Positions 22,501 to 36,968 of a stretch of DNA of 64,000 nt are shown here, in pieces. The stretch lies in assembly GCF_003265705.1 (NCBI RefSeq), contig NW_020312785.1, positions 127,663,514-127,727,513 of the forward strand, read 5' to 3'. Within the stretch, counting starts at the first letter, position 1; each line of letters begins with the position of its first letter. The notes under the pieces are model-generated. The model saw nothing but the letters and a program-made list of their open reading frames with translations. It was not told the DNA's origin and searched no databases. Source of the stretch: Callorhinus ursinus. Lineage: Eukaryota; Chordata; Mammalia; Carnivora; Otariidae. The position numbers and the translations under genes were made by a program.

Positions 22501-23954
22501 CAGTCAGTTTGGGGAAATGGAAATGAAAATCAAAAGGTTTCAGAGTACATGAAAGGCAAAAACAAGCTAACCAATGTGGCTAATTGGATTGTTTGAAACA
22601 GAAGAGGGCAAAGCAGCTGGCAAATTTTAAGCCTAGCAAAACAATGACACTGTTACCAGGAATGCACAAGTGGGTGAAGAACTGGGTTTGGGTTTCAGGG
22701 GAGATGTTCAGAACTTTGACCTTGGAGCTCAGCCCTCCATCAAATGAGGCATTCAATCGACAGTTCAAAGTATGAAACTTAAGCTCAGAAGATGGGTAAG
22801 AGCATCTCTGAAATATAACCGTTAAATATTTCTGATAATAATGACAAATTTATAGTTCATGACAACAGCCAATCTTTCACTGAGTAAATCTCTTCAATAA
22901 CTTAACACTCCTCACCAGAACAAAGAAAGTTATTGAAAAATCTCGAGATCTTTTTTTATTTTTCCATGAAGCCAACAAACTTCTACAAAATCTACAGTTC
23001 CAAAGTGTGTTAATACTCTGAGCAACAAGCTTCCTAAGGGAAGAAATAAATTAACCATTATTAAACTTTTGCTCTAGGGTTTACAATACCTGTGGTTTGC
23101 CACAGTGTGTTGCTTTGTTATAACTGCCTAAGACTTGTGAAGTGATTTAACTTGAAATTGTGTTAATCTTTGGAGAGTTTCAAGAGATATTCCTTACTTA
23201 GCTTTGAAGTAAAGTGATACCAGACAACTGGAAATGAAAAAAAGTTGAAAATAGCAGAAGCAGAAAAGTATAATAAATACTAGGTATATTCTTATCAATC
23301 CAAGAGCTCGATTTTTTCTTTATCTTTTGCTTTTAACAAATACTCCAATCAAAGTGAAACCCTTAACTACTTTGAATTAGGACCATAAAATCTAAAATGA
23401 GAGGCTTAGAATGATTAATATTTAATGTCCCTTTCAGGCACATCAGCTCCCAAAGTACAATTGATAAATTTGAAATAGGATAGGTTGCAAAGTGTGTTTA
23501 ATACCCCTTAAATACAAATGACTTCACAGTCTATAACTCTATGCTGAATTTACTATTTCATGGGATCCTCCAAATATAGGTATTTCATGCCCTGTAGGCA
23601 TATTTAAAAGTAATAGCAAAGACTAAAAACATTCTAGGTACAGCTATTATTTTTTAGGTAATTTTAGGAGGGATAAATTTTTTAGCGCACCTGCTGTACA
23701 ACTTGGCCAAGCATGTGCCCAGATGAATAAATATCAGCCTGTCAAATCTTGCAAGGTCTCAATATCAGCTGTGATTTCCAAAAGTTATGCTTGAGGAACT
23801 GTGACCTTGGCATATCCCAGGTCCAAAATGGCCTATCTTAATTCTTCTTGTCTCCACTTACATTAAAATTGCTGAGGAAATGACTTGAAAGTGAATAGAA
23901 GATGTTCTCTGTTTTTCAATCCTAACTCATGGGCAAGCTAGAAATACTGTGTTA
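22501..23954. other. Unique DNA, no gene recognised
   Basis: The paired frames at 22580-22775 on both strands overlap each other and match nothing known. No repeat family is evident. Confidence 0.4.
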
Positions 23955-24290
23955 CAGACTAAAGGTTTGTGACACCCCTAAGATTGCTATGTGGAAATCC
24001 TAACTCCCAGTGTGATGGTATTAGGAGGTGAGGACTTTGGAAAGTAATTAGGTCATGAGGGTGGAGTTCCCATTAATGGAATCCGAGAGACATAAGGTTT
24101 TGCTCTCACCATGCTCTCCACCTGTAGGATACAAGAAGAGGCTGACCATGCGCAAGCCATGAAGCAGGCTGCAGCAGACACTGGATCTGCCACACCTTAA
24201 TCCCCAGAATGGGGAGAAATAAATATATGTTGTTTAAACCACTCAGTCTATGGTATTCTATTATGGCGTCCTGAGCTAATACTTACTGTA
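23955..24290 (+). mobile_element. MaLR-type solo LTR (MST/MLT-like)
   Basis: Matches the remembered LTR in order: 'tatgtggaaatcctaactcccagtgtgatgg', tattaggaggtgaggac, 'aattaggtcatgagggtggag', 'acactggatctgcc' near 24178, an AATAAA at about 24220-24225 and 'gtttaaaccactcagtctatgg'. About 335 bp with no internal genes. The AATAAA gives the plus orientation. Confidence 0.65.
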
Positions 24291-25564
24291 TATTGCATTC
24301 AAGGAAACTAAGGTTCCAGAGTTTGAGGAGAAATTCTAAACAATAAATGGATTAATTTTAGTAACTTTATTTTTTTTACTTTGTTTTCAGGTTACTCTTG
24401 ATATTTTTTATTAAAGAGGTGTCACAGTAAATAGAGATGGGATTTATATCTTGATTTTTTTCACCACCACTTTGGCCTCAACATTCTTACTAGATGACAT
24501 GTGTCCTGAGGTTGGTAGAATTGTGATTTCTGCATTCCAAGGGAAGCATACTGTTGGCTTCACTGAAGCAAATTCTATAGAAACCAGTGTGTTACTAAAT
24601 ATTTAGAAGCAGTGGAATATGACTCAGCTATTTGATTTTGCAAAAACAGGGTAAGCAACAACAAAAAAATTCGAGAGTATACTTCCTCTTTTATTTTCAT
24701 TAATCAGCATTTGAAAACCACCTGGTGAAAGCATCTTCATTTCAAAATGGCAAATTTGTTTTAGCTTTAACAGCTTGCAACTATAGATGACAGATAGATA
24801 TGTGCTACACAGCAACTACCAAGGGTTTAGTGAAAACTGTAGAGAAGAAAGTGCTTTAGCAAATTGTTCGTTTTCTCTTTAAATATTTGTCAGTCAGTGT
24901 GGAAAACATTTAGTCCTACCTGGCTTATCAGGAGGATGACAAGCTTTCTGAATTTGCCACAAATTGGAAGGAACTGTGATTGAAGGTGACGTGTAGAACC
25001 ACTCTAATCAAGTAATAATCACTCTGAATCATTTCCAGGACAATCTGCAAAGTAGTTTGGATTTAAGTGTCCTGGCTCAATCTGAGCTCCTTATGAAGTC
25101 TCAGTTCCAACCAAGCTCAGGGATAGTGACAGTGCCATGAAGCCAGCCTACCACTACTTTTATTTTCTGACACACAACATTTGGCCAGGGGATTTTGATA
25201 GCATAATAGATACTAGGACCATATTCATAAAACCATGGATAATGAGAGAATGTTTTAAATGTAAAGTTTCATTCAAGCATTTGATTACAATTATTCTAAA
25301 GGCTCACACAAGAAGAAATATATTTATTTTCAAATCTAACTCTACGTCTTTCTCTTGAATATGTCTCAGTCGGATCTATGCCTTTCCATGGCTATTAGCA
25401 AAATTCCTTTTCAGTCCTTAATATTCACATAGGACTAAATGTGCCTTTTTGCTGACCTCTGTCCATTCTTAAGCATTTTACCTGCCATAGCTGAAATAGT
25501 TCACCTTGTGGGTTATAAACACCTTCCTTACTACCAGAAAACATTAATTTAAAAACCACACAGA
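24291..25564. other. Unique DNA, no gene recognised
   Basis: The short frames at 24624-24815 minus and 25137-25358 plus lack any recognisable domain. No repeat was identified. Confidence 0.4.
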
Positions 25565-25765
25565 GGGGCAACTGGGTGGCTCAGTCATTAAGGGTCTGCC
25601 TTCAGCTCAGGTCATGATCCCAGGGTCCTGAGATCAAGCCCCACGTCGGGCTCCCTGCTCAGCGGGAAGCCTGCTTCTCCCTCTCCCACTCCCCCTGCTT
25701 GTGTTCCCTCTCTCACTGTCTCTCTCTTTCTGTCAAATAAATAAATAAATACCTTTAAAAAAAAA
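25565..25765 (+). mobile_element. Can-SINE
   Basis: Head ggggcaactgggtggctcag, body ending tctctctttctgtcaaataaataaataaat and an A tail at 25756-25765. No clear flanking duplication, probably through decay. Confidence 0.94.
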
Positions 25766-26640
25766 GAAAATGAATTTGAGCTTACAGTTTTGCCTAATTC
25801 TATTATACATTTTAGCACAATGTGCTGCTTTTACATGAATAGGAATTTAGAGTCTTTAAAAAAATAAAATAAATAAAAACTAATAAACCACATAGACACA
25901 TTTGCCAAAGGAAACTCAACTGACAAGTAAGAACCATATTCTGAACCACACTGATGAACTCCAAAGATACATTTTCTCTCACTTCAAACCTAGAACTGAC
26001 TTTGTTATAAAACTAACTAAAATGCAATAGAGGGTAGTTAACTTTAGCATATAAAATTTGAGGTTAGTATCTCAATTGCCTGACAGGCACACTAAATCAT
26101 TCAAACAAAAAGCTTTCAGTAGCTTTCACTTTTATATGATCAAAGGGGGAAAAGATTATTGCATTTTTTAATCCTATAGTGAAAATAAGAAAAAGAGAAA
26201 ATCCTTTCAGAAATGACTTTGTGAGAGACTCTACCAATTCTCTCATTCTGTTTTAAACACTCCTATTTTCAAGCTTTTCTTTTCTTTCACTTTTTCTGAT
26301 AAACCATGACTGTGCTTCCTTCGACATCCTGTGATTCTAATCATTAAGGTTAACTTATTTTTTCCAGAACTGACAGCCTCTGTTTATATATATTTGCAGC
26401 ATACATCATTGCACCTTTTTGTCAATCATATGCATATACACAACAGTCACACTATTAAATTAATACAGACCCAGTTCCATTTATTCACACACATACATAC
26501 ACACACAATTTCATTTATACATTCACAAAGTTTTATTTATATTACAGAGTTTCATTTGTCCTTTCTGTTCTGTTAGATTTAGAATTGCTGGGTATCAGGA
26601 AGTAGAACTATATTGGTTATTTTAATCAATTACCTTGGGT
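25766..26640. other. Unique DNA with simple-sequence patches
   Basis: A-rich patch at 25857-25880 and degenerate ACAC/ACAT steps at 26487-26508. No gene or repeat family recognised. Confidence 0.4.
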
Positions 26641-26657
26641 CACAAAAATGCAGTTTT
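26641..26657. repeat. Target-site duplication, left copy
   Basis: cacaaaaatgcagtttt, identical to 28401-28417. The pair brackets the HNRNPA1 retrocopy exactly and marks an L1-mediated insertion. Confidence 0.95.
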
Positions 26658-28417
<1,760 letters not shown>

Positions 28418-29244
28418 ATTTCCCATTTTCGTTGTCCTTCAGAGTGCTGATTATTTAACATATTAAGTTACTGATTAGTAGAAAAAATAATTTCTTAGCT
28501 AATTATAAAACCAGAAACATTTCTTTCCTTAAATTAAGTCTAAAAATTTAACTGAAAGTTAGGAGAAAGTGGCATGTTTAGCATGGAGATATAATAAGCT
28601 TTAAAACCATATTTTTAAATCACATGAAAAATTGTTAAGCTCCATATAACCTACACCAACAATTGCATCAATGAAAAATATGAGATATTAAAAAATGCAT
28701 ATGCTGATGAAGATTTGTCAGAGATGTTTTGGGAACCAGTATTATTCTTGAAAATCACACAGGTTAAGCTTACTTGATATATTTTCCAATATTTAACAGA
28801 TTGCTATTTATACACCAAAATTTTCACAATTTTCTAATATGACAGTTGGCAAGGCAAATTTCCCATGGATTTCAGAGTATATGTATAAAAAACAAGAATT
28901 TTACTGTATACTCTATAAAAATAAGCTCACAAAAAGCATGAGTTTTAAGTCTCCAAAAAGTGACAAAATTGTTTCATAGTCCTCTGTCAAGCTGATGCAC
29001 TGGTTCATTAACTATAAAAACTTTCTCTCTGAAGATTCTGTTTCCTGGAATCAGGCAAATCTCAACATAAAGCATCCCAGCATAATGAAGGTTATTCTAG
29101 TGAAGTCGTTCACTGTGTAATGGGAGAGAAATCCAACAATTGCCAGTTACCTACAAGGGACATAATGACCACATGTCCTTTATAGGACCATACAGATGTA
29201 TGGAAAGAGAAGCTAAGCTTTATCCAAGCCTGATGAAATTGAAC
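28418..29244. other. Unique DNA, no gene recognised
   Basis: About 830 bp of AT-rich sequence with no long ORF and no recognised repeat. Confidence 0.4.
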
Positions 29245-29440
29245 TTCCATTCCTTCATTCCTTCAACAAATATTTATTGAGCTCTTAATATGTACTTTGG
29301 GAATATAGGGAAGAAGATAAACATACTCTTCAACTTTTCATGAGGTGTTGAAGTGGGAGACAGAACATTTAAAAAAATCACACAATTATATGTGTACAAT
29401 TAAGGTCACAGTTATGAAAAGTAATAGAAACTGAGCCTCT
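29245..29440 (-). mobile_element. L2 fragment, minus strand
   Basis: 'cattccttcaacaaatatttattgagctc' (about 29255-29283) is the reverse complement of the L2 3' end. It is followed by diverged antisense L2 (tcatgaggtgttgaagtgg near 29338). Confidence 0.5.
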
Positions 29441-29474
29441 TTCAACTGACATTACTCTTTAGGAGGCACAGGAT

Positions 29475-29570
29475 TTTGGATTTGGATTCTGGTATTGTCA
29501 TTTACTTGCTCTGTGAACTTGGGCAAATTTTTCAACCTTCTTCGGTCTCCTCTTCCTGAACTCTATAGCA
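29475..29570 (+). mobile_element. MIR SINE fragment
   Basis: 'ggatttggattctggtattg', 'cttgctctgtgaacttgggcaaatttttcaacc' and the following 'ttcggtctcctcttcctgaa' follow the MIR consensus order (tRNA-like part, then core). Confidence 0.6.
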
Positions 29571-30149
29571 GGAGTTAATTCCTACTTGTGGACATTTTAA
29601 AAGGGGACTGCAAAGTCTTTTCTGTGCCTCCCATGAAAACTGAAGAGTGGAGGTCTTCATCACAATGCTCTTTACAGGTACTCCCTTCTTTGTTATGGCT
29701 GGGGTTTCAGGCAACCAAAGCTTCAGTGCTAGTCTAAGTAATCGTGACCTGGACACCACTTAGGAAAGCTCTGAACTCTAAGGAAAGTGCGGTAGAGACA
29801 ACTGCCGTGTAGATTTTATAGTTTAAAATGGTATTTGGGGCAGGAAGAGGGAATGGAAACAATAAAATTAGGAGCAGTTATGGATCTTCACTTGAAGCTC
29901 AGCAGTGACTGCTGTGACCTGTACAACAGGTAGAAGTAGAAGTAATGCTCTACTCTTCAGGTGAGGTCAGGAAGGTTATGTGACTATACCAGTCTCTCTT
30001 AGATGCTTCCTCTTGGAAGGCATCTGCCAGGCTGAGAGAAGTGGAAGAAGCCACTGGGAGAGGTCATCTGTAAATTCTCTGGCAGATACTCCAACCTAGC
30101 CACCCTTCACGTGAGTAGAGAAATCATTTAGAAGTAGATAACTCCAGAC
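29571..30149. other. Unique DNA, no gene recognised
   Basis: Nothing assignable. The 75-codon minus frame at 29532-29759 overlaps the MIR and has no known domain. Confidence 0.4.
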
Positions 30150-30405
30150 ACTTTTTAATTTGATGTAATCCTACTTGTTTATTTTTGTTTTCGTTGCCTA
30201 CGCTTTTAGTTTCATATCCCCCCAAAGAATCATCTCTAGGAGTTTGATAGTTTCAGGTTTCATATTTAACTCTCTAATCCATTTCAAGTTAGTTTTTGTT
30301 TATGGTATAAGGTAAGGATCCAATTTCATTCTTTTACATGTGGATATGCAGTCTTCCCAGCAACATTTATTGAAGAGACTGTCATTTCCCCATGGCGGAT
30401 TCTTT
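30150..30405 (-). mobile_element. L1 ORF2 fragment, minus strand
   Basis: Reverse complement resembles the ORF2 C-terminal region: 'ccatttcaagttagtttttgtttatggtataaggtaagg' and 'catgtggatatgcagtcttcccagcaacatttattgaagagac' (30280-30380) match antisense ORF2. Cut at about 30405 by the next L1 tail. Confidence 0.75.
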
Positions 30406-30790
30406 TATTTATTTATTTTTTGAGTACAGTTGGCATACAATGTTACATTAGTGTCAGGTGTACAACATAGCGATTCAATAACTATATGTTATGCTCTGCT
30501 CACCACAAGTGTAGCTACCATCTGTCACCATACAACGTTATTATAAAACCAATGACTATATTCCCTGCACTGTGCCTTTTATCCCCATGATTTATTCAAT
30601 CCATAACTGGCAGCCTCTATCTCCCACTCCCTTTTACCCATTTTGCCCATCTCCCTACCTCCTCTTCCTTCTGGCAACCATCAGTTTGTTCTCTGTATCA
30701 ATTAGTCTGACTCAGCTTTTTGTTTGTTTATTCTTTGAAAACAAAACAAATACCCACTATGTTCACCCACATTTTCACAAATGGCAAGGG
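30406..30790 (-). mobile_element. Old L1 3'UTR, minus strand
   Basis: T-rich start (30406-30421, A tail) then 'agttggcatacaatgttacattagtgtcaggtgtacaac', 'ccatctgtcaccatacaacgtta', 'ctggcaaccatcagtttgttctctgtatc'. Same family as 17583-17890. It inserted into, or lies directly against, the ORF2 fragment before it. Confidence 0.75.
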
Positions 30791-31825
30791 ATGAGGTCAG
30801 CAGACTGATTTGTTATGCTGGGAATTTCTAGAATGGAGATACACTAGACATAAATCCATAAATAAGAGCAACGGCAATAGTTTCTGACAAACCCTTTCAA
30901 AGCTCTGAGAAATGTGCAAATGTGCATTATTTGAAATTATGCTGATTCTCAGTTTGTAAATGGCAGAAGCTAAAATAGTGTTGACTCTATTTATACCTAG
31001 GTCCAGTAGAGTCTACCTGAAACAAGGGAGGGATGTATATGCCATGTCAGCTTTTCCCTTCTGCAAAGAAGCCTCTCTGCCACATAGTCTATAAGGATAT
31101 TGATCACCCCTTCTAGCTAACTGGGCACCAAATTTTCTCTCAGGGGGCTATTTTCCAAATTATCCAGAGCAAGTACATGGGATGGAGACTAACTTCTGCC
31201 AAAAAACAAATCTCAGCGTTCATATTGCACAGTTAAATTTCTATGTGTTTACAAATATTCACTCCCAAATTTGTAATTTTGGAAGGAACAAGCCAAGGAT
31301 ATAATAAACTTATTTTCCCCAAATTGTATTTACATATAGCAAAACACAGAGTTATACAATCATATGATACAATTTAAAAAAGAAGAAAACATCTTTATAA
31401 AATAATTTCTTATATTCCCTGAGTGGATTGTATCATGTTCTTTTTTAATTATAAAAGGCTTTTAATTTTTTTAATTCTTATTTTAATAAGGGTACTAAAA
31501 TGGATTTATTGATTTAGATTTTAGCATACATGGAGTGTACTGATGACTTTTTGCAGGCAGGTATATTCCTAATTACTGCCCTTTCTAGGCTACCTTTCTC
31601 TTCCCCTTTTTTTTTTTCCTGGAAAAAAAAATAAATGTCATTTATTCAGATTGGAATGACTTCCCTTTTAATTGATCCTTTAGGAGTGTATGGGAATATT
31701 GCCCCCAAAACTCTGCATGTTCAACTTAATAATATGTAATCAGAATGTACTTGCTATACAGAACCAGCTATAAAATATGGGAACCCAGGACAAAATGAAA
31801 ATGTGGGCCCTTGGTTCAAAAGTTT
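30791..31825. other. Unique DNA, no gene recognised
   Basis: About 1 kb with no ORF or repeat family; a T run followed by an A run at 31605-31631. Confidence 0.4.
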
Positions 31826-31835
31826 AGAATTTCAA

Positions 31836-32053
31836 GGGGCACCTGGGTGGCTCAGTTGGTTAACTGTCTGCCTCCGGCTCAGGTCATGATCCAGAGTCCC
31901 AGGATCGAGCCCGGTGTCTGACTCCCCACTCAGCAGGGAGGCTGCTTCTCCCTCTTCCCCTCCCCCCTGCTCATGCTCTCTGCTTCTCCCCCTCCCCCTG
32001 CCCATGCTCTCTCTCTCTCAAATAAATAAATAAAATCTTAAAAAGAAAAATTA
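31836..32053 (+). mobile_element. Can-SINE
   Basis: Head ggggcacctgggtggctcag. The CT-rich body holds a partial internal duplication ('ctgctcatgctctctgcttctccccctccccctgcccatgctctc' at about 31968-32014). A tail 32034-32049. Flanking agaatttcaa at 31826-31835 and 32054-32063. Confidence 0.96.
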
Positions 32054-32063
32054 AGAATTTCAA

Positions 32064-32974
32064 AATGTTGAGAAAAGAGGATTAAACAAAGCATGGGGTG
32101 GGGCCGCCAAAGCACATGGCCCTTTGCCCCTGCTTCATACACCCTGGTTACAAAAGTTTGAAGCCAGCCCTGGCTACAAAGTATTTAAAGAATATTGCAA
32201 AAACAGAACAGTGACCAAGTGAGCAAAAGGCAAAATGTTCTGTCAGTGGAGAGTTCCAGTGTGAATTTGTGGGTGCCTAGTCATTTTAAAGTTGAATCCT
32301 TCTTGCCAAGAAAACCTTAATTCATGGAATCCAAAAACCCAAAGAACTTTCCTAATTACATCTTGAAACTCTACCAACCACTTCAGTAAAATGGGTTTCC
32401 ATACCTATTTACCCATCTAAAGACCTTTAATGCATAAATCTTGGGATCAGAGCAAAGGCCATGTAACTACTTTCACTTCAGCAAAATGAAAATATCAAAC
32501 CTAAAAATGTGTTCAACTACTGATCCACGTGCAATTTCAATATTAAACTCAGATTAAGACAAAGTTTACACCAAATTCAAAAAAATTTTACTGATATCCA
32601 TTTGCTAAAATAACCAAGACCACAATTAATGAGCACTGAAAATCTGATATTTTAAAGTACATATGTAAAACTAAATATTCCTTCTTAACTATCACCTTTA
32701 CACAAATGTCAACTATAATCATTCTTCACTGAACAATTTAAAAAGAGTTTCTCTTGTTTTAAGTTCTATAAGAGAAATAAGCACAACAGCATTATATTTC
32801 CATGATAACATTTGTCTTCCACAAAAATAAACATATATTACCACATATAAGGTAAAATTTAGTACCATACATTGCCAGGCTTGATTAGTACAACCCCTTC
32901 CTCACACATTTCTCTATATGGGAATTTTCTGAGGGGGTCTCCATAATTTAAATTTTTCTGCCTTTACTTTAGAC
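32064..32974. other. Unique DNA, no gene recognised
   Basis: About 900 bp without a long ORF or an identified repeat. Confidence 0.4.
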
Positions 32975-33187
32975 CAGGGTTTTTCAACTTTACCACTACT
33001 GATTTGAAACAGATAATACTTTATTTTAGAGAGCTGTCTTGGGCTCTATCATTGGCCAGGATCTCTGCCCTCTACCCACTGTCATCCACACCCCTACTCT
33101 CAGTGGTATGAACCAAAATTGTGTCCAGACACTGTCAAAACCTTCTGCAGGGCAAAATCACCACCCATCTCCACTGAGAACTACTAT
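32975..33187. mobile_element. hAT-type nonautonomous DNA transposon (MER20-like)
   Basis: Ends cagggtttttcaac and ctgagaactacta form imperfect terminal inverted repeats. Inside, 'agataatactttattttagagagctgtc', 'ctctacccactgtcatcc' and 'gtccagacactgtcaaaacc' match the remembered MER20 consensus. Same family in the opposite orientation at 50875-51045. Confidence 0.55.
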
Positions 33188-33239
33188 CATAGACCTAACT
33201 CTATATAAACAATGAAATGAATAGAACAATGGTTCAGGG

Positions 33240-33405
33240 TTTGTGCCCAGCATCCTATAGATACTATTTTTAGTTCCCTGTTACTCAGATGTTGCATGGA
33301 CTGGGGAAATTCACACAGCCTCTTTAAAGTTCAATTCCGTCCTTTGTAAAATGGAGCTTATGAGATTTACATCCTAGGACTGCAGTCAAGATTGAAGGGA
33401 TAACA
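33240..33405 (+). mobile_element. MIR SINE
   Basis: 'ttgcatggactggggaaattcacacagcctctttaaagttcaattccgtcctttgtaaaatgg' (33291-33355), then 'gtcaagattgaagggataac', follows MIR order. Confidence 0.6.
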
Positions 33406-34339
33406 GGAATCCATAGGAGCAAAGATGAAAAAAAAACTGTTATTAAAAGTGATGCCCATTTATTCAGGGATTATTAGGTGCTGAGGTTTCTGCTGACTAT
33501 TTAACATATCATCTCATTTCACTAACAATATCTGTGTAGCTGAGGAAGGCAGAAAACTTACCCTGGATATTGAAGGATTATTCACGGGCATCCAAGAGAT
33601 TTTTTAAAAATGGAGAAGAGCATTACAGGAAAAAGACATCACGTTTGCACATAGGGACTTGAGTAAGCTTAATGAGTTTAGTGTGATTAAAGCACAGGTG
33701 TTCTTTTGAGTTGATAACATAGAAACAAAAACCAAGAGGCACATTGGCCAAGACCATAAAAAGGTCTCTCACTCCAGGCTAAAGGGTTTATTTTTTACTC
33801 TATAGATATCAGGAAGTACAAATGATTAAGTCCCAGCATGACACAGTAAAATCTATTTGCAAGAAGATGATTGTGGTGTCACAGTGTGAACCTAAATTGA
33901 AGAGCAAAGGAATTCGATAAGTGATGAGATGCTGGAAGACAAGGAAGGAAATGTCATGGACAAATATCCATCTTCTACCCTAGGGAAATGGATAGACTAT
34001 GGTAACAGTAACTGATATAAAGAATACTCATGTAAAAAAGTCACATTAAAGGGCAGGAAAACGTTAAGTTTTGGTGTTGGGGGACCACCCATGTTGTCCA
34101 GTACGTTGTTGGAAATAATTGTTGAATCTTGGTGGTAGACTGGGAAAGAGAACTAAGACAGTGATGTAAAAACTTACAGAATTTATTGTAATTAAAACCA
34201 TAAGGTTAGTTATAATCAAGAGAGCAGTGGACTGGTTCATAGTTTTGAATTTCAACTTTGATTTCAAAATCTTAGCAATTTAAGTTATAAAAGCATTTTC
34301 TCATTAACCAGCCAAATCTTCAGGTATAAAGACTATAGA
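33406..34339. other. Unique DNA, no gene recognised
   Basis: A weak antisense MIR resemblance at about 33495-33560 was not strong enough to call. Otherwise nothing. Confidence 0.4.
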
Positions 34340-34590
34340 GTTTTCCAGTGGGGACTCCTCAAAAAATTAAAAATAGCATTACCATATGATCCAATAATTC
34401 CACTCCTGGGTATTTACCTAAAGAATATGAACACACTAATTTGAAAAGGTATATGCACCCCTGTGTTTATTGCAGCATTATTTTCAAACTATGGAAGCAA
34501 CCCAGGTATCCATCAATGGATGAATGGGTAAAGAAGATACAATACACACACACAGTGAAATATTACGCAGCCATAAGAAAGAATTAAATT
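34340..34590 (+). mobile_element. Older L1 ORF2 C-terminal fragment
   Basis: 'ctcctcaaaaaattaaaaatagc', 'ccactcctgggtatttacc', 'gcagcattattttcaaac' and 'caatggatgaatgggtaaagaag' are ORF2 C-terminal sequence. It stops within 'gcagccataagaaagaat', exactly where the 5' end of the next L1 starts, so the next L1 probably inserted into it. Its continuation is not seen after 38440. Confidence 0.8.
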
Positions 34591-35544
34591 GACTTTCCAA
34601 GATGGCAGAGGGGTAGGACACCTTAGTTTTGTCTGGTCCCAGGAGTTCAGCTAGATAGCTATCAAGTCATTCTGAACACCTGTGAACTCAACCTGAGATC
34701 TAAGAAAAGAATTACTGAAATTCTACAAATAGAAAAGCAACCACTTTCTGTAAAGTAGGAGCTATGGTGAAGTGAATCCAAGGTGATATATTGGAAGTTA
34801 AACCACAGGGGGAGGTATCCTCCAAAAGCCAGCTACTGGAAAGTAATATAGCAGTGGAGTGCAAAATCAGAACTTTTAGAGGTCTGCTCCAGCGAGGGAC
34901 GTCCCTGCCTGAAAGGTGCACTGATGGTGAAGCAGGGCCAAATCCTAGGTGGGACAGTGTGGTCTCAGGATCCCTGGGATTACAGGAAGACCAGGGGTGC
35001 CTGAGTGTGGAAGAGCTCTCAGGCAACAGAGCAGGGAAGCCAGCTGGCATCAGTGAGCCCAGGGGTGGGCATTCAGCGTGGTGTGGCCATAAACCGCAAA
35101 CCACTGCAGGGTCAGGTGACCGTTCCCAAGCAGGGGCCCAGCAAGCAGCAGAACTGTGGAGAGACCTCCCTTTCTCCCCCGGGGAGGCACTTCATGAGTG
35201 CACACCACTGGAATCTGCAGGGTTTGGAGACTTGAAGCAGGATCACGTACCTGAGATAAAAATGCCAGGTCAAAGGCTGGGGGAGCACAGAGTACGGACA
35301 GAGACCAGGGAGACAGGAGTGATTAACTGTTTTTCCCTGAGGGGACACTGAGGAGTGGGAAGGGGGGCTAGCTTTCAGTCTGGGGCTGGAGGTCGGGAGG
35401 CTGCCATTTTCATTCTCATTCTCTAAAGCAGCTCAGAAAGCCTTCAGGGAACAAAAGCGACATACGGTAATCCCCAGCCGCTTAATTAGCCTGGCCCCAT
35501 GACAAGGGTGGTGCAATTCTACCCAGGGATATATATATATATGT

Positions 35545-35935
35545 ATGTGTGTGTTCTTTCTTTACATTTTTGGGATGTAGTTTCTTCTAACCAGCAAACC
35601 AAAATATACCCAGGACACAGTGTATTGCTCTGTTCTGTTTACCTGTTTATATTTTGTTTGTTTTGTCTTTTAATTTTCATTTTTTACAGTTACATTTTAC
35701 CCTTTCATTGTATTTAATTTTAATTTTTGTATATACATAAGTTTTAGTTCTTTACAATTTTGGGATCTAGTTTTCTAACAAGCAGACCAAAACACACACA
35801 GGATCCAGTGTACTGCTCTCTTCTGTTCACCTGTCTGACTATATTCTCTCTCTCTTTTTTTTTTTTTAATTTTCTTTTTTGTTTGTTTTTGTTTCAGGGC
35901 TCTTCTGATTTGTTTAGTGTATATTTCTCTGGGGT
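35545..35935 (+). repeat. Tandem ~190-bp block in L1 5'UTR
   Basis: Two units in register: 'tttacatttttgggatgtag' at 35561-35580 and 'tttacaattttgggatctag' at 35751-35770. Each is followed by a matching 'ctaaccagcaaaccaaaa' / 'ctaacaagcagaccaaaa' and 'cagtgtattgctctgttctgtttacctg' / 'cagtgtactgctctcttctgttcacctg'. Period 190 bp. It lies just upstream of ORF1. Confidence 0.85.
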
Positions 35936-35999
35936 CATTGTTGCCATTTTACAGTTTTGTTCTCTTGTTCATCTATTCTTCTCTGGACAGAATGACAAG

Positions 36000-36887
36000 A
36001 TGGAAAAACTCACCTCAAAAAAGAGAACAAGAGGCAGTACTGACAGCCAGGGGGACCTAATCAGTATGGACATAAGTAAGATGTCAGAACTAGAGTTCAG
36101 AATAACAATTATAAAGATAGTAGCTGGGCATGAAATAAAGCATAGAAGACACTAGAGAATCCCTTTCTGGAGAAATAAAAAAATTAAAATCTAACCAAGT
36201 CAAAATCAAAAAGGCTATTAATGAGATGCAATCAAAAATGGAGGCTATAACTGCTAGGATAGATGAGGAAGAAGAGAGAAGTAGTGATATAGAAGACCAA
36301 ATGATGGAAAATAAAGAAGATGAGAAAAAGATAAAAAAAAAAAAAAACTACTGGATCACAAGGGGAGAATTTGAGAGATAAGTGATATCATAAGGTGAAA
36401 TAATATTAGAATAATTGGGATCCCAGAAGGAGAGGAAAGGTGGGGGGCAGAAGGTATACTGGAGCAAATTATAGCTGAGAACTTCTCTAATCTGGGGAAG
36501 GTAACAGGCATTCAAGTCCAGGAGGCACAGAGAATCCCCCCTCAAAATCAATAAAAATAGGCTAACATCCCAACATATAATAGTGAAACTTGCAAATCTG
36601 AGACAAAGAGAAAATCCTGAAAACAGTTCAGGACGAGAGGTTCATAACCTAAAGGGTAGAAATATCAGACTGGCAAAAGATTTATCCACAGAGACCTGGC
36701 AGGCCAGAAAGGCCTGATATACTCAGGCTGCTAAATGAGAAAAAATATTCAGCCAAGAATACTTTATCCAGCGAGGCTGTTATTCAAAATCGAAGGAGAG
36801 ATAAAAAGCTTCCAGGATAAAAAGAAACTAAAAGAATTTGTGATCATTAAAACAGCCCTGCAAGAAATATTAAAGGGGATCCTTTAA
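36000..36887 (+). pseudogene. L1 ORF1, broken
   Basis: ATG at 36000 starts MEKLTSKKRTRGSTDSQG, and a stop follows at 36153-36155. Downstream, other frames carry the coiled-coil region, the RRM-like part (ggagcaaattatagctgagaacttctctaatctgg near 36462-36495) and the C-terminal blocks (ILYPARL near 36760, then a final stop at about 36887). Several frameshifts and an A run of 15 at 36332-36346. The region from about 36600 carries C-terminal stop codons. Role as for the other ORF1; non-functional here. Confidence 0.85.
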
Positions 36888-36968
36888 GCAAAGAGAGAGC
36901 CCAAAAGTAACATAGACCAGAAAGGAACAGAGAAAATATACAGAAACAGTGACTTTACAGGGAATACA

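Noticed and set aside
34791..35351. 186-codon plus-strand frame
   Set aside because: L1 5'UTR sequence, low complexity of motifs, no known domain; the opposite strand is equally open.
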